A DNA stretch of 64,000 nt from Streptomyces roseofulvus. Its GTDB lineage: Bacteria; Actinomycetota; Actinomycetes; Streptomycetales; Streptomycetaceae. The notes beneath the pieces are model-generated. The model was not told the DNA's origin. It searched no databases and saw only the letters and a list, made by a program, of their open reading frames with translations. The position numbers were made by a program, and so were the translations under genes. Positions 26,845-36,124 of this stretch are shown one piece after another. The stretch's first letter is position 1; every line of letters starts with the position of its first letter. Where the stretch lies: contig NZ_BAAAWE010000001.1 in NCBI RefSeq assembly GCF_039534915.1, positions 4,774,001 through 4,838,000 of the forward strand. The letters are read 5' to 3'.

Positions 26845-28737
26845 GTGGACAACCTGATTGCGCTGCTCATCGCGGCGCCCCTGCTCGGAGCGGCCGTCCT
26901 GCTGTGCGGCGGCCGCCGGCTCGACAAGACCGGGCACTGGCTCGGCACGCTCCTCGCGGCCGTCTCCTTCGTCATCGGTCTCGCCCTCTTCGCCGACATG
27001 CTCGGCAAGGGCGCCGAGGACCGGACGATGCACCAGCACCTGTTCTCCTGGATCCCCGTCGAGGGCTTCCAGGCGGACATCGCCTTCCAGCTCGACCAGC
27101 TGTCGATGACCTTCGTGCTGCTGATCACCGGCGTGGGCACGCTCATCCACGTCTACTCGATCGGGTACATGGAGCACGACGAGCGGCGCCGCCGCTTCTT
27201 CGGCTACCTGAACCTGTTCGTCGCGGCGATGCTGCTGCTGGTCCTCGCCGACAACTACCTGCTGCTGTACTTCGGCTGGGAGGGCGTCGGCCTCGCCTCG
27301 TACCTCCTGATCGGCTTCTGGCAGCACAAGCCCAGCGCGGCCACCGCCGCGAAGAAGGCGTTCCTGGTCAACCGGGTCGGCGACATCGGCCTGTCGATCG
27401 CGATCATGCTGATGTTCACCACCTTCGGCACCTTCGCCTTCGGCCCCGTGCTCGCCTCGGCGGGCGAGACCTCCGAGGGCAAGCTGACGGCGATCGGCCT
27501 CATGCTGCTCCTCGCGGCCTGCGGCAAGTCGGCCCAGGTGCCGCTGCAGTCCTGGCTCGGGGACGCGATGGAGGGCCCGACCCCGGTCTCGGCCCTCATC
27601 CACGCGGCCACCATGGTCACCGCCGGCGTGTACCTGATCGTCCGCTCCGCCGACATCTTCAACGCGGCGCCGGACGCCCAGCTCGTCGTCACCATCGTCG
27701 GCGCGGTCACGCTGCTCTTCGGTGCGATCGTCGGTTGCGCCAAGGACGACATCAAGAAGGCCCTCGCCGGTTCGACGATGTCGCAGATCGGCTACATGAT
27801 CCTGGCGGCGGGCCTCGGCCCGATCGGCTACGTCTTCGCGATCATGCACCTGGTGACGCACGGCTTCTTCAAGGCCGGGCTGTTCCTCGGCGCCGGTTCG
27901 GTCATGCACGGCATGAACGACGAGGTCGACATGCGGAAGTACGGCGGCCTCCGGAAGTACATGCCGGTCACCTTCGTCACGTTCGGACTCGGCTACCTCG
28001 CCATCATCGGCTTCCCCGGCCTGTCCGGCTTCTTCTCCAAGGACAAGATCATCGAGGCGGCCTTCGCCAAGGGCGGCACCGAGGGCTGGATCCTCGGCGC
28101 GGTGACCCTGCTCGGTGCCGCCATCACCGCGTACTACATGACCCGTGTGATGCTGATGACCTTCTTCGGCGAGAAGCGCTGGCAGCCGGACGCGGACGGC
28201 AACGATCCGCACCCGCACGAGTCGCCGAAGTCCATGGTCATCCCCATGGTCCTGCTGGCCGTCGGTTCGGTCGGCGCGGGCGCCTTCTTCGAGTTCGCCG
28301 GCTTCGTCGAGTGGCTGGAGCCGGTCACCGGCTACGCGCACGGCCACCCGCCGATCAGCGCCGCCACCGTCACCGCCGCCACCGTGGCCGTCATGGTGAT
28401 CGGCGTCGGCCTGGCGTACCTCCAGTACGGCCGCAGGCCCGTCCCGGTGGTCGCCCCGCGCGGCTCGCTGCTCACCCGGGCGGCCCGCCGCGACCTGCTG
28501 CAGGACGACTTCAACCACGCCGTCTTCGTCACCGGCGGCACCCATCTGACCCGCTCGCTGGTCTACGTCGACCACACGCTCGTGGACGGCGTGGTCAACG
28601 GCACGGCGGCCGGCGTCGGCGGGCTCTCCGGCCGGCTGCGCAAGCTCCAGAACGGCCACGTCCGCTCGTACGCGGTCTCCATGTTCGGCGGTACGGCGAT
28701 CCTCATCGCCGCGACCCTGCTGATGAGGGCGGTGTAA
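26845..28737 (+). CDS. nuoL: NADH-quinone oxidoreductase subunit L
   Basis: 630 residues, GTG at 26845, 11 bases after nuoK, with GAGGGG upstream. The distal antiporter-like proton-pumping subunit. Seen are LLLYFGWEGVGLASYLLIGFW (lysine/glutamate channel region), GDAMEGPTPVSALIHAATMVTAGVYL and the long lateral helix region towards the C-terminus. Related to MrpA. Confidence 0.97.
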   Translation: MDNLIALLIAAPLLGAAVLLCGGRRLDKTGHWLGTLLAAVSFVIGLALFADMLGKGAEDRTMHQHLFSWIPVEGFQADIAFQLDQLSMTFVLLITGVGTLIHVYSIGYMEHDERRRRFFGYLNLFVAAMLLLVLADNYLLLYFGWEGVGLASYLLIGFWQHKPSAATAAKKAFLVNRVGDIGLSIAIMLMFTTFGTFAFGPVLASAGETSEGKLTAIGLMLLLAACGKSAQVPLQSWLGDAMEGPTPVSALIHAATMVTAGVYLIVRSADIFNAAPDAQLVVTIVGAVTLLFGAIVGCAKDDIKKALAGSTMSQIGYMILAAGLGPIGYVFAIMHLVTHGFFKAGLFLGAGSVMHGMNDEVDMRKYGGLRKYMPVTFVTFGLGYLAIIGFPGLSGFFSKDKIIEAAFAKGGTEGWILGAVTLLGAAITAYYMTRVMLMTFFGEKRWQPDADGNDPHPHESPKSMVIPMVLLAVGSVGAGAFFEFAGFVEWLEPVTGYAHGHPPISAATVTAATVAVMVIGVGLAYLQYGRRPVPVVAPRGSLLTRAARRDLLQDDFNHAVFVTGGTHLTRSLVYVDHTLVDGVVNGTAAGVGGLSGRLRKLQNGHVRSYAVSMFGGTAILIAATLLMRAV

Positions 28738-28742
28738 CTCTC

Positions 28743-30329
28743 ATGTCCTTCCCGCTCCTTACGGCGACGGCAGCGGTGCCGGCGGTCGGTGCGATCCTGA
28801 CCGCCGCCGTGCCCGCCGCCCGCCGTACCGCCGCCAAATGGCTGGCGCTGACCGTCTCGCTGGTCACGCTGGTGCTGGCCGGGGTCGTCTTCGCCCGGTT
28901 CGAACCGGGCGGCGACCGCTACCAGATGGTCGAGTCCCACTCCTGGATCAAGGACTTCGGCGTCCGGTACGAACTGGGCGTCGACGGCATCGGGGTGGCG
29001 CTGATCGCGCTCACCGCGCTGCTCATCCCCTTCATCGTCCTGGCCGGCTGGCACGACGCCGACCCCCTGGAGACGCAGTCGAAGCGGTGGCGGCCGACGC
29101 AGGGCTTCTTCGCCCTGATCCTGATGGTCGAGGCGATGGTGATCCTCTCCTTCGAGGCCACCGACGTCTTCCTCTTCTACATCCTCTTCGAAGCCATGCT
29201 CATCCCGATGTACTTCCTCATCGGCGGCTTCGGCGACCGGGCGCACGGCGGCACCGACGAGAACGCGGCGGCGCAGCGCTCGTACGCGGCGGTCAAGTTC
29301 CTGCTCTACAACCTGGTCGGCGGCCTCATCATGCTGGCCGCGGTCATCGGGCTCTACGTGGTCGCGGGGAACTTCTCGCTCACGGAGATCGCCGAGGCGC
29401 GGGCGAACGGCTCGCTGGAGATGGCGACCACCACCGAGCGGCTGCTCTTCCTCGGCTTCTTCTTCGCCTTCGCGGTGAAGGCGCCGCTGTGGCCGCTGCA
29501 CACCTGGCTGCCCAACGCGATGGGGGAGGCGACCGCCCCGGTCGCCGTCCTCATCACCGCGGTGGTCGACAAGGTCGGCACCTTCGCGATGCTCCGCTTC
29601 TGCCTCGGGCTCTTCCCTGAGGCGTCGAAGTGGGCCACGCCCGTGATCGTCGTCCTCGCCCTGGTCAGCATCGTGTACGGGGCGCTGCTCGCGGTCGGCC
29701 AGCGGGACATCAAGCGCCTGGTGGCGTACGCGTCGATCTCCCACTTCGGCTTCATCATCCTGGGCATCTTCGCGATGACCAGCCAGGGCCAGTCGGGCGC
29801 CACGCTCTACATGGTCAACCACGGCATCTCCACCGCCGCGCTGATGCTGGTCGCCGGCTTCCTGATCTCCCGGCGCGGCTCGCGGCTCATCGCCGACTAC
29901 GGCGGTGTGCAGAAGGTCGCCCCGGTCCTGGCCGGCACCTTCCTGATCGGCGGTCTCGCGACCCTGTCGCTGCCCGGACTCGCCCCGTTCGTCAGCGAGT
30001 TCCTGGTCCTGGTGGGCACCTTCGCCCGCTACCCGGTGGCCGGGATCATCGCCACCACCGGCATCGTCCTCGCCGCGCTGTACGTCCTCGTCCTCTACCA
30101 GCGGACGATGACGGGCCCGGTGAAGGAGGAGGTGCGCGCGATGCCGGACCTGCGGCCGCGCGAGCTGGCGGTGGTCGCCCCGCTCATCGCCGTCCTGCTC
30201 TTCCTCGGCGTCTTCCCGAAGCCGCTGACGGACGTCGTGAACCCGGCGGTCCGGCACACGATGTCGGACGTGCAGCGGACGGACCCCCAGCCCGAAGTTC
30301 CCGTCCAGAACGTGGAGGCGGCCAAGTGA
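28743..30329 (+). CDS. nuoM: NADH-quinone oxidoreductase subunit M
   Basis: 528 residues, ATG at 28743 shortly after the nuoL stop. Antiporter-like proton-pumping subunit of the membrane arm: FYILFEAMLIPMYFLIG contains the channel glutamate, and FAVKAPLWPLHTWLPNAMGEAT is the family signature. Fourteen predicted spans. Confidence 0.97.
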   Translation: MSFPLLTATAAVPAVGAILTAAVPAARRTAAKWLALTVSLVTLVLAGVVFARFEPGGDRYQMVESHSWIKDFGVRYELGVDGIGVALIALTALLIPFIVLAGWHDADPLETQSKRWRPTQGFFALILMVEAMVILSFEATDVFLFYILFEAMLIPMYFLIGGFGDRAHGGTDENAAAQRSYAAVKFLLYNLVGGLIMLAAVIGLYVVAGNFSLTEIAEARANGSLEMATTTERLLFLGFFFAFAVKAPLWPLHTWLPNAMGEATAPVAVLITAVVDKVGTFAMLRFCLGLFPEASKWATPVIVVLALVSIVYGALLAVGQRDIKRLVAYASISHFGFIILGIFAMTSQGQSGATLYMVNHGISTAALMLVAGFLISRRGSRLIADYGGVQKVAPVLAGTFLIGGLATLSLPGLAPFVSEFLVLVGTFARYPVAGIIATTGIVLAALYVLVLYQRTMTGPVKEEVRAMPDLRPRELAVVAPLIAVLLFLGVFPKPLTDVVNPAVRHTMSDVQRTDPQPEVPVQNVEAAK

Positions 30330-31975
30330 ACGCCCTCGCTGTCCACAGCCTGTGGACGACGGCTGCCGAGCCGCTGAACAAGATCCCGGCACCGAAGATC
30401 GAGTACACCCAGCTCGCCCCGGTGCTGATCGTGGTCGGCGCGGCCGTCCTCGGTGTCCTCGTCGAGGCATTCGTGCCCCGCAGGGGCCGCTACCTCAGCC
30501 AGGTCTTCCTGTCGGTGCTCGCCCTCGCGGCCGCGTTCGCCGCCGTCGTCGGCCTCGCGGCCGGAGGCTACGGCACCACCAAGGCCCGCATCGCGGCCAT
30601 GGGCGCCATCGCGGTCGACGGCCCGGCCCTGTTCCTCCAGGGCACGATCCTGCTCGCCTCGATCGTCGCCGTCTTCACCTTCGCCGAGCGCAGGCTCGAC
30701 CCGGCCGACCACGGCCACAAGGTCGACTCCTTCGCCGCCGAGGCCGCCGCCGTCCCCGGCAGCGACCACGAGAAGGCGGCCGTCAAGGCCGGCTTCACCA
30801 CCACCGAGGTCTTCCCGCTCGCGCTCTTCGCGATCGCCGGCATGCTGGTCTTCCCGGCCGCCAACGACCTCCTGACCCTCTTCATCGCGCTGGAGGTCTT
30901 CTCCCTCCCGCTCTACCTGCTGTGCGCCGTCGCCCGCCGCAAGCGGCTGATGTCGCAGGAGGCGGCCGTCAAGTACTTCCTGCTCGGCGCCTTCTCCTCG
31001 GCCTTCCTGCTCTTCGGGATCGCCCTGCTCTACGGCTACGCGGGCTCCGTCTCGTACGCCGCCATCGCCGACGTCGTCGACGGCGCGGTCGCCTCCGTGA
31101 ACCCGGCGCTCGCCGAGACGATGGGCAACGACGTGCTGCTGCTCATCGGCTTCGCGCTGGTCCTCATGGGCCTGCTCTTCAAGGTCGGCGCCGTCCCGTT
31201 CCACATGTGGACCCCGGACGTCTACCAGGGCGCCCCGACCCCGGTGACCGGCTTCATGGCCGCCGCCACCAAGGTCGCCGCCTTCGGCGCGCTGCTCCGC
31301 CTGCTGTACGTGGTGCTGCCCGGGCTCACCTGGGACTGGCGGCCGGTCATGTGGGGCGTCGCGATCGTCACGATGCTCGGCGGCGCGGTCGTCGCCATCA
31401 CCCAGACCGACATCAAGCGGCTGCTCGCCTACTCGTCGATCGCGCACGCGGGCTTCCTGCTCGCGGGTGTCATCGCGGCGACGCCGAGCGGCATCTCGTC
31501 GGTCCTGTTCTACCTGGGCGCCTACTCCTTCGTGACGATCGGCGCGTTCGCCGTCGTCACGCTGGTGCGGGACGCGGGCGGCGAGGCCACCCACCTGTCC
31601 AAGTGGGCCGGGCTCGGCCGACGTTCGCCGCTGGTCGCCGCGGTCTTCGCGGTCTTCCTGCTGGCCTTCGCCGGCATCCCGCTGACCTCCGGCTTCTCCG
31701 GCAAGTTCGCGGTCTTCAAGGCGGCGGCGGAGGGCGGCGCGGGCGCGCTCGTGGTGGTCGGCGTCATCGCCTCGGCGGTGGCGGCGTTCTTCTACATCCG
31801 GGTGATCGTGCTGATGTTCTTCAGCGAGCCGAAGGCGGACGGCCCCACGGTCGCCGTGCCCTCGGTCCTGACGACGCTCACCATCACGGCGGGCGTGGTC
31901 GTCACCCTGGTCCTCGGCCTCGCGCCGCAGTACTTCCTGGACCTGGCGAGCCAGGCGGGCGTCTTCGTCCGCTGA
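30326..31975 (+). CDS. nuoN: NADH-quinone oxidoreductase subunit N
   Basis: 549 residues, GTGA overlap with nuoM. Third antiporter-like proton-pumping subunit; FKVGAVPFHMWTPDVYQGAP, TPVTGFMAAATKVAAFGALLR and LLAYSSIAHAGFLLAGV are diagnostic. Last gene of the operon, followed by a perfect terminator hairpin, so the operon has exactly the fourteen genes A-N. Confidence 0.97.
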   Translation: MNALAVHSLWTTAAEPLNKIPAPKIEYTQLAPVLIVVGAAVLGVLVEAFVPRRGRYLSQVFLSVLALAAAFAAVVGLAAGGYGTTKARIAAMGAIAVDGPALFLQGTILLASIVAVFTFAERRLDPADHGHKVDSFAAEAAAVPGSDHEKAAVKAGFTTTEVFPLALFAIAGMLVFPAANDLLTLFIALEVFSLPLYLLCAVARRKRLMSQEAAVKYFLLGAFSSAFLLFGIALLYGYAGSVSYAAIADVVDGAVASVNPALAETMGNDVLLLIGFALVLMGLLFKVGAVPFHMWTPDVYQGAPTPVTGFMAAATKVAAFGALLRLLYVVLPGLTWDWRPVMWGVAIVTMLGGAVVAITQTDIKRLLAYSSIAHAGFLLAGVIAATPSGISSVLFYLGAYSFVTIGAFAVVTLVRDAGGEATHLSKWAGLGRRSPLVAAVFAVFLLAFAGIPLTSGFSGKFAVFKAAAEGGAGALVVVGVIASAVAAFFYIRVIVLMFFSEPKADGPTVAVPSVLTTLTITAGVVVTLVLGLAPQYFLDLASQAGVFVR

Positions 31976-32003
31976 CTCGCTCGGACCGCTCGGACCGCTG
32001 ACA

Positions 32004-32039
32004 GGAAGGGCCCGGCTCGGGGGCGAGCCGGGCCCTTCC
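32004..32039 (+). terminator. terminator of the nuo operon
   Basis: A perfect 16-bp stem (32004-32019 with 32024-32039) and a 4-G loop, about 30 bases after the nuoN stop and just before the convergent gene ending at 32046. It should act in both directions. Confidence 0.9.
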
Positions 32040-32045
32040 GCGTGC

Positions 32046-32618
32046 CTACGCCGTGGGCGCGTCCTCCGGGCAGACGCAGTGCACCCGCGGGTTGTACGGG
32101 GTGAAGAGGCCGGCCGGGTTCTTCTTGTAGATCCAGGCGTGCAGCGTGTAGACGTCGCCGACGCCCGGGATCACCGCGGGCCCGTCGAAGGTCCGGCCGA
32201 AGATCGTCGGGGCCGGCTGACCGGTGTTCGGGATCACCCACTCGACGGCGACCAGCTCGCGCTTCCCGGTCTCGTGGTTCTTCGCGTACAGCACGGCCGC
32301 CGGGCGCGCGGGGTCGTTCGACCCGACGTTGGCCGGGTTGACGTAGTGGTACCCCATGCCGCCGAGCTTCTCGGGGCTGGTGTCCTCGACGCACACGTCC
32401 GTGCGCAGGTAGCCGTCGGCGATCGCCTTCTGCTCGTCCTTGTACTTCTTGGTGGCCTCGTACGTCTTCGCCAGGTCCGGATGGGGCCACCCGTGGTCGC
32501 CGCCGGCGACCGGGGCGACGGGCGCCGCCGCGACGGCCGGGGCGGCGGCGCCCAGGGCCAGCGCGACGGAGGCGGCCAGCGCGCACGCGGCCATGACGGG
32601 ACGGGGTCGTGCGGACAT
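32046..32618 (-). CDS. secreted protein of unknown function
   Basis: 190 residues, ATG at 32616-32618 with GGAG upstream. A signal peptide covers about 1-32 (VMAACALAASVALALGAAAPAVA). The mature protein has a DGYLRTDVCVEDTSPEKLGG segment, GGMGYHYVNPANVG, then a beta-rich half ending in HAWIYKKNPAGLFTPYNPRVHCVCPED. Cysteines are present in the VCVED segment and the C-terminal CVC. The Met/His-containing GMGYHYVN motif is typical of a family of actinobacterial exported proteins, but I know no function. It is monocistronic and divergent from the AraC regulator. Confidence 0.75.
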   Translation of the reverse strand: MSARPRPVMAACALAASVALALGAAAPAVAAAPVAPVAGGDHGWPHPDLAKTYEATKKYKDEQKAIADGYLRTDVCVEDTSPEKLGGMGYHYVNPANVGSNDPARPAAVLYAKNHETGKRELVAVEWVIPNTGQPAPTIFGRTFDGPAVIPGVGDVYTLHAWIYKKNPAGLFTPYNPRVHCVCPEDAPTA

Positions 32619-32840
32619 CGGGATGTACTCCTCGCATGAGGGAAGCGCCCATCAGGCGCCGGTTCGGGGGCGTCTCCTCCCCAGAGCCGCCGTGAGGAGC
32701 ATCGAACGCCCCCTTCCCGCCCGCACCCGGGACTGGCCCAGAGGGGTGGCTACGCGCGGTGACGCCCGGGCCTCCTGACAGGGCCCGGACGGCGTGGGAT
32801 CGTGGACCGGGAATGGTCTGTACCAGTCGGGGAGGGGTGG

Positions 32841-33758
32841 ATGCGCGGGACCACGGTCCTACCCGGGACGCCGTGCCGCGAGCCGCGGGGCGGGGAGCCG
32901 CCGGTGCACCGGCTCGAAGTGCGGCTGCCCGAGCAAGTGCCGTTCGCCGCCGGTGGGTTCGATGCGATGGGCCCGATGTCCCGGGCCGACTTTCCGCACC
33001 GGCACACCTTCTACGAGATCGTGCACGTCGTCGAGGGGACGGGCGCGCACGTGCTCGACACCGAGCGGTACGCCGTACGGCCGCCGCAGCTCGGGGTGAT
33101 CCTCCCCGGCCAGGTCCACCGGTGGGAGGGGGTGCGCGGCCTCCAGGGGTCGCTGGTGCTGTTCACGCCCGAGTTCCTGGTCGGCGGAGCGGGCGACGAG
33201 GAGCTGCTGCGGCGGCTCGGGGAGCGGCCGTGGGTGGACCTCGACCCGGCGGCGCACGCCCGGACCTCGCTGCTCATGGGCGAGCTGGCCGACGAGTACC
33301 GGCGCGGGGACGACGGCTTCGCCGGGGTGCTGCGGTCGCTGCTGCACGTGCTGCTCGTGCGGGCCGCCCGGATGCCCGGCGGGCGGGCCGGGGCGCCGCA
33401 GCGGGGGCTCGCCGGGGACTTCCTGGGGCTCGCCGACCGGGCCGCCGCCGAGGGGCTCTCCGTACGGGAGTGCGCCGGGCGGCTCGGGGTGTCGGCCGGG
33501 TACCTGAACGAGGCCGTGCGCGCGGCCACCGGCCGGACGCCCGCCGCGCTGCTGCGGGAGGCACGGGTGCGGGAGGCCCAACGGCTGCTCGTGGCCACCA
33601 CGTTGTCGGTGCGCCAGGTCGCCGCACGGGTGGGGTTCGGGGACCCCGCGTACTTCTGCCGCTTCTTCCGGCGTGAGGTGGGGTGCACTCCCGGGGGCTT
33701 CCGAAAACACCACGACCGGCCCGCTCCGTCCATCGAAGGCGACGGCCCGGGCTCGTAG
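32841..33758 (+). CDS. AraC-family transcriptional regulator
   Basis: 305 residues from the ATG at 32841, chosen for GGGGAGG 6 bases upstream; a GTG at 32802 would add 13 residues. An N-terminal cupin-like sensor (about 15-110; HRHTFYEIVHVVEGTGAHVLD) and a C-terminal pair of helix-turn-helices (about 200-300; LSVRECAGRLGVSAGYLNEAV and LSVRQVAARVGFGDPAYFCRFF). It lies directly upstream of the intradiol dioxygenase gene on the same strand (40-base gap) and is the natural candidate for its regulator; the inducer may be an aromatic compound (inference). Confidence 0.88.
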   Translation: MRGTTVLPGTPCREPRGGEPPVHRLEVRLPEQVPFAAGGFDAMGPMSRADFPHRHTFYEIVHVVEGTGAHVLDTERYAVRPPQLGVILPGQVHRWEGVRGLQGSLVLFTPEFLVGGAGDEELLRRLGERPWVDLDPAAHARTSLLMGELADEYRRGDDGFAGVLRSLLHVLLVRAARMPGGRAGAPQRGLAGDFLGLADRAAAEGLSVRECAGRLGVSAGYLNEAVRAATGRTPAALLREARVREAQRLLVATTLSVRQVAARVGFGDPAYFCRFFRREVGCTPGGFRKHHDRPAPSIEGDGPGS

Positions 33759-33798
33759 GTTCGTGCCGATCCCAGCCCCCACCTGAGGAGCCAGGCAC

Positions 33799-34617
33799 AT
33801 GGACAGCGAGACCAGCACCGGGCACGTCACCCGCAAGACCGTGCTGCGGGCCGCGCTCGCGGCCGGCATGGCCGCGCCCGCCGTGCTCATGGGCGTCCCC
33901 GCCCTCGCCCGCACCCTGACCGACGGCGGAACGCCGCTCGACCTCACGCCGGAGTGCGACGACGGCGACGACCTCACCCTCCCGCAGACGGAGGGCCCCT
34001 ACTTCAAGCCCAACTCGCCGCTGCGCACCAGCATGCCGGACGGCCCCGGGACCCGGCTGACCGTCAGCGGCTACGTGTTCGGGCGGGCCTGCCGACCGGT
34101 GCCGGGGGTGCTGCTGGACTTCTGGCAGGCGGACGCCAACGGGGCCTACGACAACACGGGGTTCAGGTTCCGCGGGCACCAGTTCACCGGCGCCGACGGG
34201 TCGTTCAGGCTGACCACGATCGTCCCGGGGCTCTACCCGGGCCGCACCCGTCACCTCCACGTGAAGGTGCAGGCGCCGGGGCGGCCGATCCTCACGACCC
34301 AGCTGTACTTCCCGAACGAGCCCCGGAACAACACCGACACGATCTTCGATCCGCGGCTGCTGATGACCGTGCGGGACGCGGGCGGCGGGCGAGAGGCGGC
34401 CTTCGACTTCGTCATCGACGTGCCGCAGGACCCCGGGCCGACGCCCACCGCCACGGCGACCACCGCCCCGCCCGGCGGCACCTGGACCGCCGGACGGTCG
34501 TACACGGCGGGGGACCGGGTCACCTACGGCGGCCTGGGCTACGTGTGTCTGCAGGCGCACACCGCCCAGGCCGGCTGGGAGCCCCCGAACGTCCCCGCCC
34601 TCTGGCGGGTGGGCTAG
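33799..34617 (+). CDS. secreted intradiol ring-cleavage dioxygenase fused to a CBM5/12 domain
   Basis: 272 residues, ATG at 33799 with GGAG upstream. The N-terminus has a secretion signal (VTRKTVLRAALAAGMAAPAVL, Tat-like with RK in place of RR). The intradiol domain spans about 45-210, with the non-haem iron(III) ligands Tyr117 (DFWQADANGAYDN), Tyr146 and His152/His154 (GLYPGRTRHLHVKV). A Thr/Pro linker (213-227) leads to a ~45-residue chitin-binding-type module (TWTAGRSYTAGDRVTYGGLGYVC ... PALWRVG). An enzyme of this exact layout from a Streptomyces insect symbiont cleaves catechols outside the cell and its module binds lignin-like polymer. The stop codon is shared (CTAG) with the convergent fumarylacetoacetase gene. 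Confidence 0.88.
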   Translation: MDSETSTGHVTRKTVLRAALAAGMAAPAVLMGVPALARTLTDGGTPLDLTPECDDGDDLTLPQTEGPYFKPNSPLRTSMPDGPGTRLTVSGYVFGRACRPVPGVLLDFWQADANGAYDNTGFRFRGHQFTGADGSFRLTTIVPGLYPGRTRHLHVKVQAPGRPILTTQLYFPNEPRNNTDTIFDPRLLMTVRDAGGGREAAFDFVIDVPQDPGPTPTATATTAPPGGTWTAGRSYTAGDRVTYGGLGYVCLQAHTAQAGWEPPNVPALWRVG

Positions 34618-35840
34618 GCCGCGGGGACGATCCGGCCCCGGACCTCGCCCAGGCCCACCCTGGTGCCGTCGGGGCCCGGGGCCCACGCGGTGAGGACGAC
34701 CTCGTCGCCGTCCTCCAGGAACGTCCGCTTGCCCCCGGCCAGTTCGATCGCGTCCCGGCCGTTCCAGGTCAGCTCCAGGAGCGAGCCGCGCTGGCCGACC
34801 TCGGGGCCGGAGACCGTACCGGAGCCGTAGAGGTCACCGGTGCGCAGGGAGGCGCCGTTCACCGTCATGTGGGCGAGCTGCTGCGCGGCCGTCCAGTACA
34901 TGGTGGAGAACGGCGGCTCCGCCACCACCTCCCCGTTGATCTCCACCGAGATCCGCACGTCGAAGCCGCCCGGCTCCTCCTCCGCCGCGTCGTCCAGGTA
35001 GGGGAGGAGCGGGAAGTCCCGGGCCGGCGGCGCGGTGCGGGCCGCGTCCAGCGCCTCCAGCGGCGTCACCCACGCCGACACCGAGGTCTGGAAGGACTTG
35101 CCGAGGAACGGGCCCAACGGCACGTACTCCCACGCCTGCACGTCCCGCGCCGACCAGTCGTTCAGCAGCGTCAGACCGAAGACGTGGTCCCGGAAGGCGC
35201 CGAGCGGCACCGGGCGGCCCAGCTCCGACGGGGTGCCGACCAGGAAGCCGACCTCCGCCTCGATGTCCAGCTTCACCGACGGCCCGAAGACCGGCGCCGC
35301 GTCGGCCGGCGTCTTCCGCTGGCCCGAGGGGCGCACCACGTCGGTGCCGGAGACCACGACCGTGCCCGCCCGGCCGTGGTAACCGATCGGCAGGTGCTTC
35401 CAGTTGGGCGTCAGCGGCTCGCCGTCCGGGCGGAACATGCGGCCCACGTTGGTGGCGTGGTGCTCGCTCGCGTAGAAGTCCACGTAGTCCGCGACCGTGT
35501 ACGGCAGGTGCAGCGTCACCGCGTCCAGCGGGTGCAGCAGCGGCTCGATCTCGGGGCGGTGCGCCGGGACCGTCACCCAGGCCGTCAGCGCGCGCCGGAC
35601 GTCCCGCCAGGCGGTCCGCCCGGCGGCCAGCAGCGCGTCGAGGCTCGGCTGCGCGAGGAGGGAGGCGTACGGGGAGCCGAGCGCGTGCGCCGCGGCCCCC
35701 GCGTCCAGCACGTACCCGCCGATCCGGACGCCGAGCCGGCGGCGGCCCGGCTCGTCGGCGGTGGTGAAGACGCCGTACGGGAGGTTGTGCGGGCCGAAGG
35801 GGTCGCCCTCGGCCAGGTCGAGCGGGCTGTGCTCGGGCAT
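34614..35840 (-). CDS. fahA: fumarylacetoacetase
   Basis: 408 residues, ATG at 35838-35840. Hydrolyses 4-fumarylacetoacetate to fumarate and acetoacetate, the last step of tyrosine/homogentisate breakdown. An N-terminal SH3-like domain (about 1-115; PFGPHNLPYGVF) precedes the FAH catalytic fold (about 118-400) with DYVDFYASEHHATNVGRMFR (metal and catalytic His region), LDIEAEVGFLVG and LLNDWSARDVQAWEY. Length is normal for the family. No homogentisate dioxygenase or maleylacetoacetate isomerase is adjacent, so it stands alone here. Confidence 0.93.
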   Translation of the reverse strand: MPEHSPLDLAEGDPFGPHNLPYGVFTTADEPGRRRLGVRIGGYVLDAGAAAHALGSPYASLLAQPSLDALLAAGRTAWRDVRRALTAWVTVPAHRPEIEPLLHPLDAVTLHLPYTVADYVDFYASEHHATNVGRMFRPDGEPLTPNWKHLPIGYHGRAGTVVVSGTDVVRPSGQRKTPADAAPVFGPSVKLDIEAEVGFLVGTPSELGRPVPLGAFRDHVFGLTLLNDWSARDVQAWEYVPLGPFLGKSFQTSVSAWVTPLEALDAARTAPPARDFPLLPYLDDAAEEEPGGFDVRISVEINGEVVAEPPFSTMYWTAAQQLAHMTVNGASLRTGDLYGSGTVSGPEVGQRGSLLELTWNGRDAIELAGGKRTFLEDGDEVVLTAWAPGPDGTRVGLGEVRGRIVPAA

Positions 35841-36012
35841 CGGTGCGTGCCTCGCTTTCGATGATGGGTGAGGGACACGTTACGGGGCGGGCCGCCGGGC
35901 GAGGATGACATGGATCACAGAGAAACCGGGGCCTAAGAGAGCAACCGCCCGCGTATGCGCGCTTTGTGCCGCCGGGGTCGGCGGATCCCGTCCCGAGCTG
36001 GTGAAACGTCCC

Positions 36013-36041
36013 TGTCGGAAGGCCGTTTCGCGCCATACGAT
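36013..36041 (+). promoter_or_regulatory. putative vegetative promoter of the LAXTG protein gene
   Basis: TGTCGG (36013-36018) and TACGAT (36036-36041) are 17 bases apart, about 75 bases upstream of the GTG at 36125. The leader between them and the gene contains a G/C-rich inverted repeat (CCCCGCG/CGCGGG near 36056-36080). Confidence 0.4.
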
Positions 36042-36124
36042 CAAGACGGCGTCGCCCCCGCGTGAAGAGTCCGCGGGCGCGCGTCGCCGCTCTCTTTCTT
36101 CCCTGACCAGGAAAAGGTCCCCAC

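Noticed and set aside
34614..35840. A complete homogentisate/tyrosine degradation cluster
   Set aside because: Only fumarylacetoacetase is present; no homogentisate dioxygenase or isomerase is adjacent.
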